From a virus, in IMG/VR virus record IMGVR_UViG_3300027833_000060, positions 1-57,614 of that record: a stretch of DNA of 57,614 bases; one strand, 5' to 3'. Shown in pieces: positions 41,353-48,841 of this stretch. The translations under genes were made by a program, and so were the position numbers. Below the pieces are notes generated by a model. The model did not search any database, was not told where the DNA came from, and saw only the letters and a list, made by a program, of their open reading frames with translations. How positions within the stretch are numbered: position 1 is the first letter of the stretch; each line of letters starts with the position of its first letter.

Positions 41353-42024
41353 TTAAGAGGTGATGCGGTGCGCAATCGCCATGCTTGCTAGAGCGTTACG
41401 ATCAATACCTAAGTCCTCAACAGCAGAGGAACGAGATGTCTTCTTACCTCGCGGTTCCGTCGGCTGCCGTAGCTTGGCCATGTGGTTGGCAGGCACATAC
41501 ATCTCTATCTCTGGCATCTCTCTCACTGCCGCGTTGAGTGAAGCGTGCTGACTCATAAACGATGATAGTTGATCTTCTACCGTACTGTACTGCTCGGCGA
41601 TCACTCCACGTTGGAGGTTGCGGTCGTTCGCCTCATCGAGCCAAGTCTTTAACAACTCAGGGCAGTCGGAGCGGCGTACCTGTACCTCGACGGCGTAGTA
41701 CCTGTTCTCTACATTAGGCGGCAGTTCGATACTCTTGTGTTCTGGCGCAGTGATACTTGTCTTGAAGTTATGATCGCCGTCCTCAGTCACAAACTGTAGC
41801 TCCACACGTTCATGCTTCTTACACCATGACTGCGGTAGCTTACCTTTCAACTCAGGTGCGTCACGGAATGCCGCGTTTACTGCGGCCTCAGCGGCGGCGT
41901 CGAACAACGGTGTGCCATACTCAATAGAGTTAGATGCGAAATTCGATAGGGCTTTGTCCTTCATCTTGCGCACGTGGCTCTTGATGTCTTCGACAAGAGT
42001 ATCGGTCTTTCTTACATATGCCAT
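41353..42024 (-). CDS. Hypothetical protein of the MoxR-VWA operon (223 aa)
   Basis: Starts MAYVRKTDTLVEDIKSHVRKM and contains a helical first half and a conserved-looking central part (WCKKHERVELQF, AVEVQVRRSDCPELLKTWLDE), then a C-terminal Ser/Arg-rich region. The last gene of the coupled operon. I recognise no family. Its position directly after the VWA-metallopeptidase and the 180-residue protein suggests it serves the same process, perhaps as a substrate or adaptor. Confidence 0.5.
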   Translation of the reverse strand: MAYVRKTDTLVEDIKSHVRKMKDKALSNFASNSIEYGTPLFDAAAEAAVNAAFRDAPELKGKLPQSWCKKHERVELQFVTEDGDHNFKTSITAPEHKSIELPPNVENRYYAVEVQVRRSDCPELLKTWLDEANDRNLQRGVIAEQYSTVEDQLSSFMSQHASLNAAVREMPEIEMYVPANHMAKLRQPTEPRGKKTSRSSAVEDLGIDRNALASMAIAHRITS

Positions 42025-42035
42025 GATAGTATCTC

Positions 42036-42578
42036 CTAAGCGGCTTTAACGTTGATGGATAAGGTTTCACCCTGCTCAATCTTACGAGCGAGTGCCCAAC
42101 GGATTTCTTTGGTTGCGTCGTCGTCCTTCAGGTACTGCTTCACGAACGCAATCTTCTCGCCGTTGCTGATGTCTGGCGCTGGTATGGTGTTCGGACGTTC
42201 TCCGTTGCTTACACTTTCCACCCAATTGCTTAGGGTGTAGTTGTAGAAATCCCCCTTAACGGAGAGTTTCAAACGTATCCAAGCGCAGGTATAAGCTATT
42301 AAGTTCTCAACCTCTTCTTCCCTAACGCACTCGACAGTGATGTTATTGTTCCACTTGGTCATGGTCTGCACGCGCCCACCGTATGCTTGGGTCAAGCAGT
42401 CGATGAAGTACGCAGTATCAGCACCGCATGAAGTCAGACCGTCGTGAAGTGCCCTAAGCACAATGTTGCGACGACGTGATGACCACTTGGTTGGGTTGAT
42501 GTGAACGGTAGCACCGATAAATCCGGTGTCCCTCGATAAGTCAGCGGCTATATAAGACGCGTTGTTTCTTGCAGTCAT
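42036..42578 (-). CDS. Hypothetical protein of the MoxR-VWA operon (180 aa)
   Basis: Starts three bases after the VWA gene stop. The product has an N-terminal segment NNASYIAADLSRDTGFIGAT, a middle with TKWNNNITVECVREEEVENL and a helical end. No catalytic pattern is visible. Tight coupling to the VWA gene makes involvement in the same complex likely. It does not resemble structural or replication proteins known to me. Confidence 0.5.
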   Translation of the reverse strand: MTARNNASYIAADLSRDTGFIGATVHINPTKWSSRRRNIVLRALHDGLTSCGADTAYFIDCLTQAYGGRVQTMTKWNNNITVECVREEEVENLIAYTCAWIRLKLSVKGDFYNYTLSNWVESVSNGERPNTIPAPDISNGEKIAFVKQYLKDDDATKEIRWALARKIEQGETLSINVKAA

Positions 42579-42581
42579 AAG

Positions 42582-43730
42582 TTACTCCTCAAATTTAATT
42601 ACGTGACCCCAATCAAAGGCTTCGGTGCCGATGGTTAGCCACACAGTTTCATGGTTGGTTGTGAATTGAGACTGATCGCCGTAGCCATCTGTCAGGTAGA
42701 CAACGCACTCAGGATCAATTGCGTTGGTATCAATCCAGTCGAACACTGGTTTGAATGATGTACCGCCACCGCCGACTGATCGGATAGTAACGGGGAAGTC
42801 CTCAGGTGTGTACTCGTCAACACCTGCTACTTGGGAGTCGCAGTAGACAACATGCACAACCTCAGGGTTACACGTGTCGATGATGCGGTTGATGTGACCG
42901 TTGAACATAGCTATCTCGTCGTCACCGATGGAGCAGGACGTATCGACACCGATAACAATTGGACCCATCTTGGGGACGTAGTCGACTCCAGGAATATATA
43001 TGTTACGAGCGATGAACCTACGATTAGGTCTGTTCCATGAGTAACCGTCTTTGATCTTACCGGCCATGAACCGCTCAAGAATATCGTACCAAGGAGTCTT
43101 CACGTTAACTAACTCGTCGATCAGTCGTTCTATCCCAGCTGGTAGCTTACCGACGGCCTTCGCCGCTTTAGCAGATTGGATGGCGTCGATCTTAGCCTCA
43201 GCCTCAAGTTGGTGGATAGTTGCGTCGTCGAGTGGCTGCCCGCTATCATCGACGGGGTCACCGATGTCGTTGCCGATCCCGCCTGCTCCTTCACCGCCGC
43301 CGTCGTCGTTCTCGTCGTACAAAGACTCAGCGGCCATGTCACGTGCACCATCTAATGTGATGCCGCCGTCAATAAAGTCGCCTACCTTTGCGTCGATCAG
43401 CGTGTCGTTGATGACTTTGTCAGCGGCTACGTTCCACGCTTTGGGGTCACGATGTCCACGGCGTAGGCCATGCGATAGCATGTAGTGCATAGCCTCGTGT
43501 GCCAATAAGAACATAAGCTGTCGAACAGTTAGTGGTTCACAGAAGTCTACGTTCAGGTACATCTGCCCAGTGGCAGACATAGCGGCAGTAGGCACCGTAT
43601 CGGTGTAGATAATGGGGCGCTTGGTACATGCAGTACCAAAGAACGGATGATCTAAGATCAGTAGTGCTTTTGCCTTACCTACCTTGCGTTGCACTTCATC
43701 GAGTGCAGTGTGCTGTAGTTGAGCGTTCAT
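42582..43730 (-). CDS. DUF2201-type metallopeptidase with VWA-like domain (382 aa)
   Basis: The N-terminal half is a zinc-peptidase-like domain with HEAMH at residues 78-82 (FLLAHEAMHYMLSHGLR). An acidic Gly-rich linker (about residues 138-165) leads to the C-terminal VWA-like domain, whose MIDAS motif is D263-T-S-C-S267 (GVDTSCSIGDDE), followed by VVYLTDGYGD. This is the DUF2201 arrangement. Such proteins pair with MoxR-type AAA+ ATPases, one of which is encoded upstream in the same operon. By family knowledge the pair remodels or activates protein complexes, often with metal insertion. The phage target is unknown. Confidence 0.85.
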   Translation of the reverse strand: MNAQLQHTALDEVQRKVGKAKALLILDHPFFGTACTKRPIIYTDTVPTAAMSATGQMYLNVDFCEPLTVRQLMFLLAHEAMHYMLSHGLRRGHRDPKAWNVAADKVINDTLIDAKVGDFIDGGITLDGARDMAAESLYDENDDGGGEGAGGIGNDIGDPVDDSGQPLDDATIHQLEAEAKIDAIQSAKAAKAVGKLPAGIERLIDELVNVKTPWYDILERFMAGKIKDGYSWNRPNRRFIARNIYIPGVDYVPKMGPIVIGVDTSCSIGDDEIAMFNGHINRIIDTCNPEVVHVVYCDSQVAGVDEYTPEDFPVTIRSVGGGGTSFKPVFDWIDTNAIDPECVVYLTDGYGDQSQFTTNHETVWLTIGTEAFDWGHVIKFEE

Positions 43731-43734
43731 AATG

Positions 43735-43893
43735 TTACTCCAGTTCAGTGGTGTTTAAGACGATGGCGCTGTAGCCGCCAAGAAGAGACAAGGCTTCCTT
43801 GATACCCTCGTCGGCGGCTTCGGCTTCGGTGTACGCCTCGACAATCACAGTGCGTGATGCGATAACTTCGACTTGGACTTCGTAGTTAGGCAT
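43735..43893 (-). CDS. Small DpnD/PcfM-like protein (52 aa)
   Basis: ATG at 43893 shares a base with the stop of the upstream gene (TGATG). The sequence MPNYEVQVEVIASRTVIVEA followed by YTEAEAADEGIKEAL has the strand-strand-helix shape of small DpnD/PcfM-type proteins. The reading frame fills the gap between two coupled genes exactly. The function is unknown. Confidence 0.6.
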   Translation of the reverse strand: MPNYEVQVEVIASRTVIVEAYTEAEAADEGIKEALSLLGGYSAIVLNTTELE

Positions 43894-45065
43894 CAGACTA
43901 GACCCTGCATCTTGCTCATCAGGTCGTCGATTTGAGTGGCGGCTTTTTCACGTACCGATGGCACGTTGCGGAGCATGTCCTTGTTGTTGGCGTATGTACC
44001 AACGAGTGACTGCAAGTCTTTGATACGCTCGGCAATCACAGGGTCGTCGGACACGTTGACCTTGGCCATACGAGATGCAACGTCCACCATGTTGTCGATC
44101 ATGGAGTCACGGAATACGCTACCGTCTTCGCCGATCTTGACTGTCAACTTACCGACAGCGCGGCGCATTGGTTCGATCATCTCATTAAGGACATGTGCAC
44201 TTGCGTTAGCACAAGCGTCGTCGAGTTGCTTCTGGACCGTCGCCTTGTCCTCGTCACTGATACCTAAGCGTGGGTCAAACCCATCAGCTGTAGGCACAGG
44301 CATATAACGTACCTCGACGCTAAACTTGGCACGCATCTCATCAGCATCAGGATAGTCAGCAGGGTTGGCTAGGTTCGGCTTACCCTTGGCGTAGGCTATG
44401 TCAGCTAAACGTTTTAGGTCAGCGGCTACCTCAGCATCCCAGTTGTGATACAAGTCGTCGACGGCGTCGTCAGCGCTTTGGATGAGATCACGCAGACCAG
44501 TTGTGAAGTCCATGTAGTTGCCGATGTTGAGCAGTTCCACACCAGTAGTCCACGGTACAGTATTGTCTTTGCTGTACGTGTAGACCTCGGTGTACTTGCT
44601 GATTGCTTCCTTGACGCGGTTGTTGCGGCCTTCGAACAGATGCTTGTTAACATTGCCTGCGCCGTATGCTCTAGTCTCCTCGGTGTCGAGCTTGTACGGT
44701 GAGTACATACGACGCTTGACCTGCACCAGCACAGCCTTTTCGTCTAGGTTCTTGACCTTGACAGTCTCTCTAACTGGCTCAGGAGTTAACACGTTAACAG
44801 GTGCGTCGTCGATGTTACCGGGGACCGGGGTCAGGTCGACGTCGGCGGTTACGTCATCGTCTAGGTAATTATACTTAGGCTCCGATGACGTTAACTGCGC
44901 CGAACACGGTGCGGCAGATGATGAGTCGTGCGTCGGCGACACTGTGTCGATAACTTGGACAGCTGAGTCAGTCTCGACGTCAGCGACAGCATCCACCCAT
45001 TCAGGTGTTACAGGTGTTGATTGCGCGGCAAGCATGGCGGCGCGGAGTTGTTCGTGCATAGTCAT
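43893..45065 (-). CDS. DUF3150-like protein of the MoxR-VWA operon (390 aa)
   Basis: The first 115 residues are low-complexity and acidic. From about residue 118 a conserved-looking domain starts: AVLVQVKRRMYSPYKLDTEE, VNKHLFEGRNNRVKEAIS, VPWTTGVELLNIGNYMDF. Long helices follow to the C-terminus. This resembles DUF3150 proteins, which occur in phages beside MoxR-type ATPase and VWA genes. A palindromic operator-like sequence (44784-44799) lies inside the coding region. It may be the substrate-binding subunit of the MoxR-VWA machine; this is inference. Confidence 0.6.
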   Translation of the reverse strand: MTMHEQLRAAMLAAQSTPVTPEWVDAVADVETDSAVQVIDTVSPTHDSSSAAPCSAQLTSSEPKYNYLDDDVTADVDLTPVPGNIDDAPVNVLTPEPVRETVKVKNLDEKAVLVQVKRRMYSPYKLDTEETRAYGAGNVNKHLFEGRNNRVKEAISKYTEVYTYSKDNTVPWTTGVELLNIGNYMDFTTGLRDLIQSADDAVDDLYHNWDAEVAADLKRLADIAYAKGKPNLANPADYPDADEMRAKFSVEVRYMPVPTADGFDPRLGISDEDKATVQKQLDDACANASAHVLNEMIEPMRRAVGKLTVKIGEDGSVFRDSMIDNMVDVASRMAKVNVSDDPVIAERIKDLQSLVGTYANNKDMLRNVPSVREKAATQIDDLMSKMQGLV

Positions 45066-45235
45066 TTGGATTCCTCCTCGTGAATTGAAATCATTGTTGG
45101 GTGGTTGTCATACAGGTAGACAATAAACGGTGTTTGACCGTGTTCACCCTTGACGGCATAACCCGTACACGGGCCATGGTCGCAGTCTTCGTTACGCTCG
45201 GCGACAGCGTCGTAATAGCCTTCATGTATTCGCAT
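45062..45235 (-). CDS. Small acidic protein within the MoxR-VWA operon (57 aa)
   Basis: ATG at 45235 overlaps the MoxR stop (TAATG) and its TGA overlaps the next ATG (ATGA). The product MRIHEGYYDAVAERNEDCDH continues with PCTGYAVKGEHGQTPFIVYL and an acidic end. The exact coupling on both sides makes it very likely a translated gene. Cys and His residues (CDHGPC) could bind a metal. No family is recognised. Confidence 0.6.
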   Translation of the reverse strand: MRIHEGYYDAVAERNEDCDHGPCTGYAVKGEHGQTPFIVYLYDNHPTMISIHEEESK

Positions 45236-46248
45236 TAGTTCCCTCCCATGAAAATGTCTTTGTTCTTGATAGCCCAGTCGATGAAGTCCTTGGTCTGTTG
45301 CAACTGCGGCGATAACCTCAGCGCGTCAGTGACGTACACCATCTGGAATTCTTTCGGTAACCTAGCCATGTAAGTCATGTCTCGCCCGAAACTATCAGGC
45401 GTCGCAGTCATAGACAGCGCAGTCGACACGGCATACTTAACCGCAGGTTCTTGTGGCACCTCAGTATCAGCAGGGTGCAGACGTATGACGTCGATGCTAG
45501 GCATCTTGTTCATCATGTCACGGGCGGCTACCCATTCGGCGGCGGCACCCTCACCAACTTTACCCTCGGCAGCGGTCAGATACATGTTAGTGGGTAAGTC
45601 GTTAGGCACTTCTGTAAACAACTTAGTCCACGAGCGTTGCGTTGGATTGCTACGTCGGTTGGGGTCGTAGTCGTTGAGCAGGTTGGGACGTAAGCGGAGG
45701 AACGCAATACCCATAGCATCGACGCCATTGTTCATAGCCCACTCGCACCAATCATCTAGCGAAGTCTCGACATCGAAGTGATACATACGGTCGTTAAGAT
45801 GGCCCAACAACGGCTTAGCACCTGCACGGTCTTCCGCACGGTTACCGGTGGCGATCATCACGACGTCATCGTCTACCGTAAATACAGGCGTCGCACGCTC
45901 TAACACGAAACCTGCTGACCATGTCTGCAACTGTTGGTTAGACTGTGCAAGTTCCTCAAGCACGATCATCCCTGCACCTGTGCCTTGACGAAAGTCATAG
46001 AACATCTTGGTCGGGTTAAACACGGTCATACCGTCGGTCACACTGGGCACACCAGTGAAGTCGACAACGTCGTGGTTGTTGATGTGAACGATAAGCACTC
46101 GGTCACGGGGGATGCCTAACTCATCAGCGATTTGCAGACATGCGTCGCTCTTACCCATTCCGGGCGCACCGTGCATCATCGGTACTGCCTTGGGTGACTT
46201 ACGGTAGATCGCAGAGACTGTGCTCTTGCATTCATTTATACTAGCCAT
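45235..46248 (-). CDS. MoxR-type AAA+ ATPase (337 aa)
   Basis: Walker A HGAPGMGKSDA is at residues 27-34, a central segment with FTGVPSVTDG follows, and Walker B MIVLEELAQSNQQ is near 95. ATGNRAEDRAGA (sensor 1) and a MoxR-like C-terminal helical domain complete it. The family drives conformational changes in partner proteins together with VWA-domain proteins, here the gene at 42582. It is the first gene of a seven-gene coupled minus-strand operon, behind a promoter with tandem operators at 46294-46324. AGGAGT precedes the ATG. MoxR-VWA pairs are uncommon in phages and no phage target is established. Confidence 0.88.
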   Translation of the reverse strand: MASINECKSTVSAIYRKSPKAVPMMHGAPGMGKSDACLQIADELGIPRDRVLIVHINNHDVVDFTGVPSVTDGMTVFNPTKMFYDFRQGTGAGMIVLEELAQSNQQLQTWSAGFVLERATPVFTVDDDVVMIATGNRAEDRAGAKPLLGHLNDRMYHFDVETSLDDWCEWAMNNGVDAMGIAFLRLRPNLLNDYDPNRRSNPTQRSWTKLFTEVPNDLPTNMYLTAAEGKVGEGAAAEWVAARDMMNKMPSIDVIRLHPADTEVPQEPAVKYAVSTALSMTATPDSFGRDMTYMARLPKEFQMVYVTDALRLSPQLQQTKDFIDWAIKNKDIFMGGN

Positions 46249-46293
46249 AGTTTTACTCCTGTGTGCACTTATATGTGCGCAGTTGGTTGGATA

Positions 46294-46324
46294 TGATTAC
46301 ATGTAAACACATAACGAGTCAACA
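46294..46324 (-). promoter_or_regulatory. Promoter of the MoxR-VWA operon with tandem operator palindromes
   Basis: Minus-strand -35 TTGACT (46322-46317) and -10 TAATCA (46299-46294), 17 bases apart. One operator TGATTAC-AT-GTAAACA (46294-46309) covers the -10; a second, weaker one ACATAAC-GA-GTCAACA (46309-46324) covers the -35. The -35 includes the TGA stop of the upstream gene. Early expression under phage-repressor control is suggested. Confidence 0.7.
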
Positions 46325-46792
46325 GTGTAGCCATTCTGGTTGTTCACGCTTTGTATACGTGAGTAGTTTAGCCTTCTCATTTCTGTAGTAGGCGCGGTAA
46401 GCAACGACAGCGTCGTCACACTTGTACTCGTCGGGCATAGCCTGAGCGAATGGGGTTGGGTCGTCGTCACGCATCTGAGCTGGAGGGTTAGCAACGACGT
46501 CTTTTAACTTGGTCCACGATAGGTGGCTCTTGTAGTACCTGTGGAAGTACTCATCATTCAGCGCACGGAAGTGGTCGAACAGCCAAGCATAGTTAGCACG
46601 AGACGATGCCGCCCACAGTGTGCAGGGGTGATGCTTGTGCGTAGACTTATACAGTTGGAAGTCGTCGCTACCGTAATGCCGGTGAACAGTCGACAACATC
46701 TGCGCACATTCCAGTGGCATCTTGACCACGTGCTTATCGCATTGCATTTGCGCGGCGATGGTTGGGTCAGTGTCGAGCACGAATATATTCAT
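46319..46792 (-). CDS. Conserved phage protein, pyrimidine-dimer-glycosylase-annotated family (157 aa)
   Basis: Opens MNIFVLDTDPTIAAQMQCDKHVVKM, with PLECAQMLSTVHRHYG, HKHHPCTLWAASSRANYAWLF, MPDEYKCDDAVVAYRAYY and a basic end. This set of motifs is that of a widespread phage family found in T4-like and marine phages, sometimes annotated as pyrimidine-dimer DNA glycosylase-related. DNA repair activity is not shown for most members, so I keep the function open. Its ATG overlaps the previous stop (ATGA). Confidence 0.65.
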   Translation of the reverse strand: MNIFVLDTDPTIAAQMQCDKHVVKMPLECAQMLSTVHRHYGSDDFQLYKSTHKHHPCTLWAASSRANYAWLFDHFRALNDEYFHRYYKSHLSWTKLKDVVANPPAQMRDDDPTPFAQAMPDEYKCDDAVVAYRAYYRNEKAKLLTYTKREQPEWLHC

Positions 46793-46962
46793 AGCTTCTC
46801 CTGTTGTACCTCGACGTCTATGCCGAGTGATTTAATGAGTGAGATGACACGATCAGTCAGGGTTGCTGTTCCTGCCATCTCTGCGAACGTGTGAGCACGT
46901 TGACACACGGGGTAAACTACGCGGTTGCCGTAGTTGTTAGCGATACGGACTGTGATGCCCAT
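46789..46962 (-). CDS. Small conserved-looking protein (57 aa)
   Basis: AAGGAGTTAATCA precedes ATG 46962, and the TGA overlaps the next start as ATGA. The sequence MGITVRIANNYGNRVVYPVC continues with QRAHTFAEMAGT.TLTDRVI and SLIKSLGIDVEVQ. A compact soluble fold is likely. The phrase VYPVC..AH.FA.MAGT.TLT is seen in small phage early proteins. Function unknown. Confidence 0.6.
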   Translation of the reverse strand: MGITVRIANNYGNRVVYPVCQRAHTFAEMAGTATLTDRVISLIKSLGIDVEVQQEKL

Positions 46963-46981
46963 TGATTAACTCCTTACTCAG

Positions 46982-47125
46982 TTAGATGCAGGCATTGTAC
47001 CGACGGCACAGTTCATCTGCATAGTTGCGGTAGCGGATACGATCTTCGACAGAACGTCCGCTGCGGATGTGAACGACAGCCCACATGTCACCTCGACGGC
47101 GCACTTCATACAATTCAGAGAACAT
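46982..47125 (-). CDS. Small basic protein (47 aa)
   Basis: ATG at 47125 shares a base with the preceding stop (TAATG). The product MFSELYEVRRRGDMWAVVHI continues with RSGRSVEDRIRYRNYADELC and ends RRYNACI. It is basic with two late cysteines. The frame fills the gap between two genes. Function unknown. Confidence 0.55.
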   Translation of the reverse strand: MFSELYEVRRRGDMWAVVHIRSGRSVEDRIRYRNYADELCRRYNACI

Positions 47126-47388
47126 TACTTGTCCCCTGTGCTGAGGTCGGCGCGGTAATCATCGTAGATGTTGAATGGTGTAATGCACTCGCCCTGTACG
47201 TAGCCGCCGACGGAATCAGTGGGGAAACGCTCGCCACAACCAGAGAGCCAGTTGAGGATGATGAAGGCAAAGAACAGACCGAACACCGATGCGAACACAA
47301 TGCTACCGAGCCAATCAATGGCGCGACGGGTATTACTTCGACTAACTGCGCGGTTGATGCGACGTTGGTGTGATGAAACATAAGACAT
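47125..47388 (-). CDS. Small membrane protein (87 aa)
   Basis: ATG 47388 is chosen since AAGGAG lies eight bases upstream. A basic N-terminus (SSHQRRINRAVSRSNTRRA) is followed by one transmembrane helix (SIVFASVFGLFFAFIILNWL) and a polar C-terminal part with two cysteines (SGCGERF, GECITPF). It should sit in the inner membrane with the C-terminus outside (positive-inside rule). It is the first gene behind the iteron region and the operator at 47408, so it is probably expressed early. Function unknown. Confidence 0.6.
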   Translation of the reverse strand: MSYVSSHQRRINRAVSRSNTRRAIDWLGSIVFASVFGLFFAFIILNWLSGCGERFPTDSVGGYVQGECITPFNIYDDYRADLSTGDK

Positions 47389-47407
47389 ACAAAGCACTCC
47401 TTATAAG

Positions 47408-47456
47408 TGGTGACATGTAAACAGATTAGTAGACAAAGATGTAAATAGACAAGGGT
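47408..47456 (-). promoter_or_regulatory. Promoter and operator before the 87-aa membrane protein
   Basis: Minus strand -10 TAATCT, immediately followed by the palindrome TGGTGAC-AT-GTAAACA (47408-47423 on the plus strand). A possible -35 TTGTCT lies 18 bases upstream. The TAATCTGTTTACA junction is identical to that at the AlpA promoter (34654-34659 and 34648-34654), showing the same promoter-operator design. Confidence 0.55.
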
Positions 47457-47722
47457 ATTTAGACAGCGTCTAGCGCGTAAGCCCTTGGTACATATGTATT
47501 TAGACAATAAGACAAAGTTTGAGAACAAAGTTGAGTGACGCCAATGGAGGGCGCGATTTTCACTTCAACACATCAGAGTTATACAATCTTGATGTTATTA
47601 TTTATTCTTGTCTTATTGTCTTATTGTCTAAATAGATATAATAATAATAATAAAAACATACACTTAGGTGGCTTGGGTATTTAGACAAACGACTAGACAA
47701 AGCATTTCGTGTCTAAATACCC
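47427..47722. repeat. Iteron cluster with AT-rich segment, candidate replication origin
   Basis: The motif TATTTAGACA occurs at 47456-47465, 47497-47506 and 47678-47687, and its reverse complement at 47625-47634 and 47710-47719. Six more AGACAA/TTGTCT half-copies lie in between (about 11 in under 300 bases). Two copies are extended to GGGTATTTAGACA and form a perfect 13-bp inverted repeat (47675-47687, 47710-47722). An AT-rich stretch with several ATAATA units separates the copies. Clustered iterons plus an AT-rich segment are typical of replication origins. Confidence 0.6.
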
Positions 47723-47734
47723 TTGCGCAGTGGA

Positions 47735-48232
47735 TTATGCGGCACGCTTAGCACGTTCCGCCATTAGGTCGATCAGCTTCGCAGTGGCTTGAGGGTCTTT
47801 GTTCGTAACCTCTGCACCATTTGATTCCGCGTCGTCGAGCTTCTTGTGGACCATGGCCAACAACTGTTGAACGTCTAAGTCCTTGACGATTTGAGATACG
47901 GATTGCTCGCCTTCGTACCACTTGGCTTGATCCATTAGGTAAGCGACGACCGCGTCACCATCGACAAAGTCCGCGTCTTTAATGGCTGACTTGTTAGTGA
48001 CTGCAATATCCTTGTCAAAGCGTGCAAACCCATTAGCGGTTATCCACTTGACCATTTGCTTGCGGTTCATACCTGACGCGGCATTGAGTATGTCGTCAAA
48101 CATACGTGGGTCGCTATGCTCGTAAGCGTGTCCGGCGATTTCGCACAGAATGACGTGATACTTGTCGCGCAATGACTTGGTGTTACGTGCAAGGGTATTG
48201 ATTGACTTCTTGATTGCTGATGTTTTACGCAT
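47735..48232 (-). CDS. Hypothetical early protein, replication-region candidate (165 aa)
   Basis: AGGAGAATATC precedes the ATG. The product is helical: MRKTSAIKKSINTLARNTKS, a middle FDDILNAASGMNRKQMVKWI with TANGFARF, and an Ala/Lys-rich C-terminus (ATAKLIDLMAERAKRAA). I recognise no family. It sits alone between the iteron cluster and a promoter with a four-half-site operator array, the location of an origin-binding or replication-control protein. That role is inferred from context only. Confidence 0.5.
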   Translation of the reverse strand: MRKTSAIKKSINTLARNTKSLRDKYHVILCEIAGHAYEHSDPRMFDDILNAASGMNRKQMVKWITANGFARFDKDIAVTNKSAIKDADFVDGDAVVAYLMDQAKWYEGEQSVSQIVKDLDVQQLLAMVHKKLDDAESNGAEVTNKDPQATAKLIDLMAERAKRAA

Positions 48233-48250
48233 GATATTCTCCTGATAAGG

Positions 48251-48306
48251 TTATGGGACTAGGTTATGGGTACGCGTCATTGCATACCCATAATATAAGC
48301 CCATAA
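48251..48306. promoter_or_regulatory. Operator array of four TTATGGG half-sites
   Basis: TTATGGG at 48251-48257 and 48264-48270, and its reverse complement CCCATAA at 48287-48293 and 48300-48306. Both pairs are 13 bases apart, and the inner pair extends to a perfect 9-bp inverted repeat (TTATGGGTA / TACCCATAA) around 12 bases. The symmetry suggests two dimers of a regulator binding across the promoter of the 165-residue gene. Confidence 0.75.
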
Positions 48307-48318
48307 AGGCTTATCCAA
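48290..48318 (-). promoter_or_regulatory. Minus-strand promoter of the 165-aa gene
   Basis: -35 TTGGAT (48318-48313) and -10 TATTAT (48295-48290), 17 bases apart. CCCATAA half-sites lie in the spacer (48300-48306) and on the -10 (48287-48293), so bound regulator would block it. Confidence 0.6.
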
Positions 48319-48841
48319 ACATACTCCCGATAATCGGATGGCGTGCGTGTTTGGTCGCACATGGCCGCATGGAGCGGTTGCCTATCCTCAAAGAGATTAC
48401 ACCGAGCGAGACAAGTCATTAACCGTTATTAACGGTACAAGATTCTCCGACATTACTCGAAATACACCCACTCATATTGCTAAGTCGTGGACGTGTTGGC
48501 GTGATTGCCCGTTACTATTCGCGTATCCGATTGACGTGTCAGCAAAAAGCAAGACAGTCGCAAAGATACAGGGCCGGACGCACAACATCGCGTGGCGGTA
48601 AGGGTGGCACCCGTCGATCATAAGCCTTGATGGCCGCGTCGGTCAGTCCCTACACCTATGGCGGCGCGTAAACAGTGGGGGGGAGGGACCGATGGGGGGC
48701 CGGGGGGCCACCAGCCCTTAGGTATCACGTGTACCGCAACCCAAAATTTGACCCTTTTTAAACACACAACTCCTTATCAGCTTAATCTTTTCGTCGTTGC
48801 GCTGTGCCCGGCAGCAGACCTGCGGCGACGGTTTACATTTA
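48319..48841. other. Non-coding region upstream of the terminase genes
   Basis: About 520 bases without a credible gene. A plus-strand frame of 87 codons at 48338 has no ribosome site and an unusual composition. Visible structure: a palindrome ACCGTTA-T-TAACGGT (48422-48436) and the G-rich tract at 48677-48707. The position before terminase makes it a candidate for a packaging-initiation site, as in other phages, but no sequence evidence for a cos or pac site is seen. Confidence 0.4.
48677..48707 (+). other. G-quadruplex-capable tract
   Basis: Four G runs of lengths 7, 3, 6 and 6 (48677-48683, 48685-48687, 48694-48699, 48702-48707) are separated by 1, 6 and 2 bases, meeting the usual G3+N1-7 rule on the plus strand. 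No comparable tract is found elsewhere in the window. It lies 135 bases before the terminase promoter. Confidence 0.65.

Larger units (their letters stand above)
47389..47734. other. 346-bp non-coding region with operator and iteron cluster
   Basis: No gene is seen on either strand. The left end carries the promoter/operator of the membrane-protein gene, and the rest is filled with AGACAA-containing repeats and an AT-rich segment (47590-47660) that includes consecutive ATAATA units. It separates two minus-strand transcription units. Confidence 0.6.

Noticed and set aside
47427-47722. CRISPR array
   Set aside because: Repeats are short (6-13 bp), in both orientations and irregularly spaced, with no uniform spacers.
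47675-47722. Terminator formed by the 13-bp inverted repeat
   Set aside because: No T-run follows on either strand and the arms belong to the iteron family.
48338-48601. Plus-strand 87-codon frame before terminase
   Set aside because: No ribosome site, composition unlike neighbouring proteins (Trp, Thr, Arg-rich without pattern), and no coupling to other genes.
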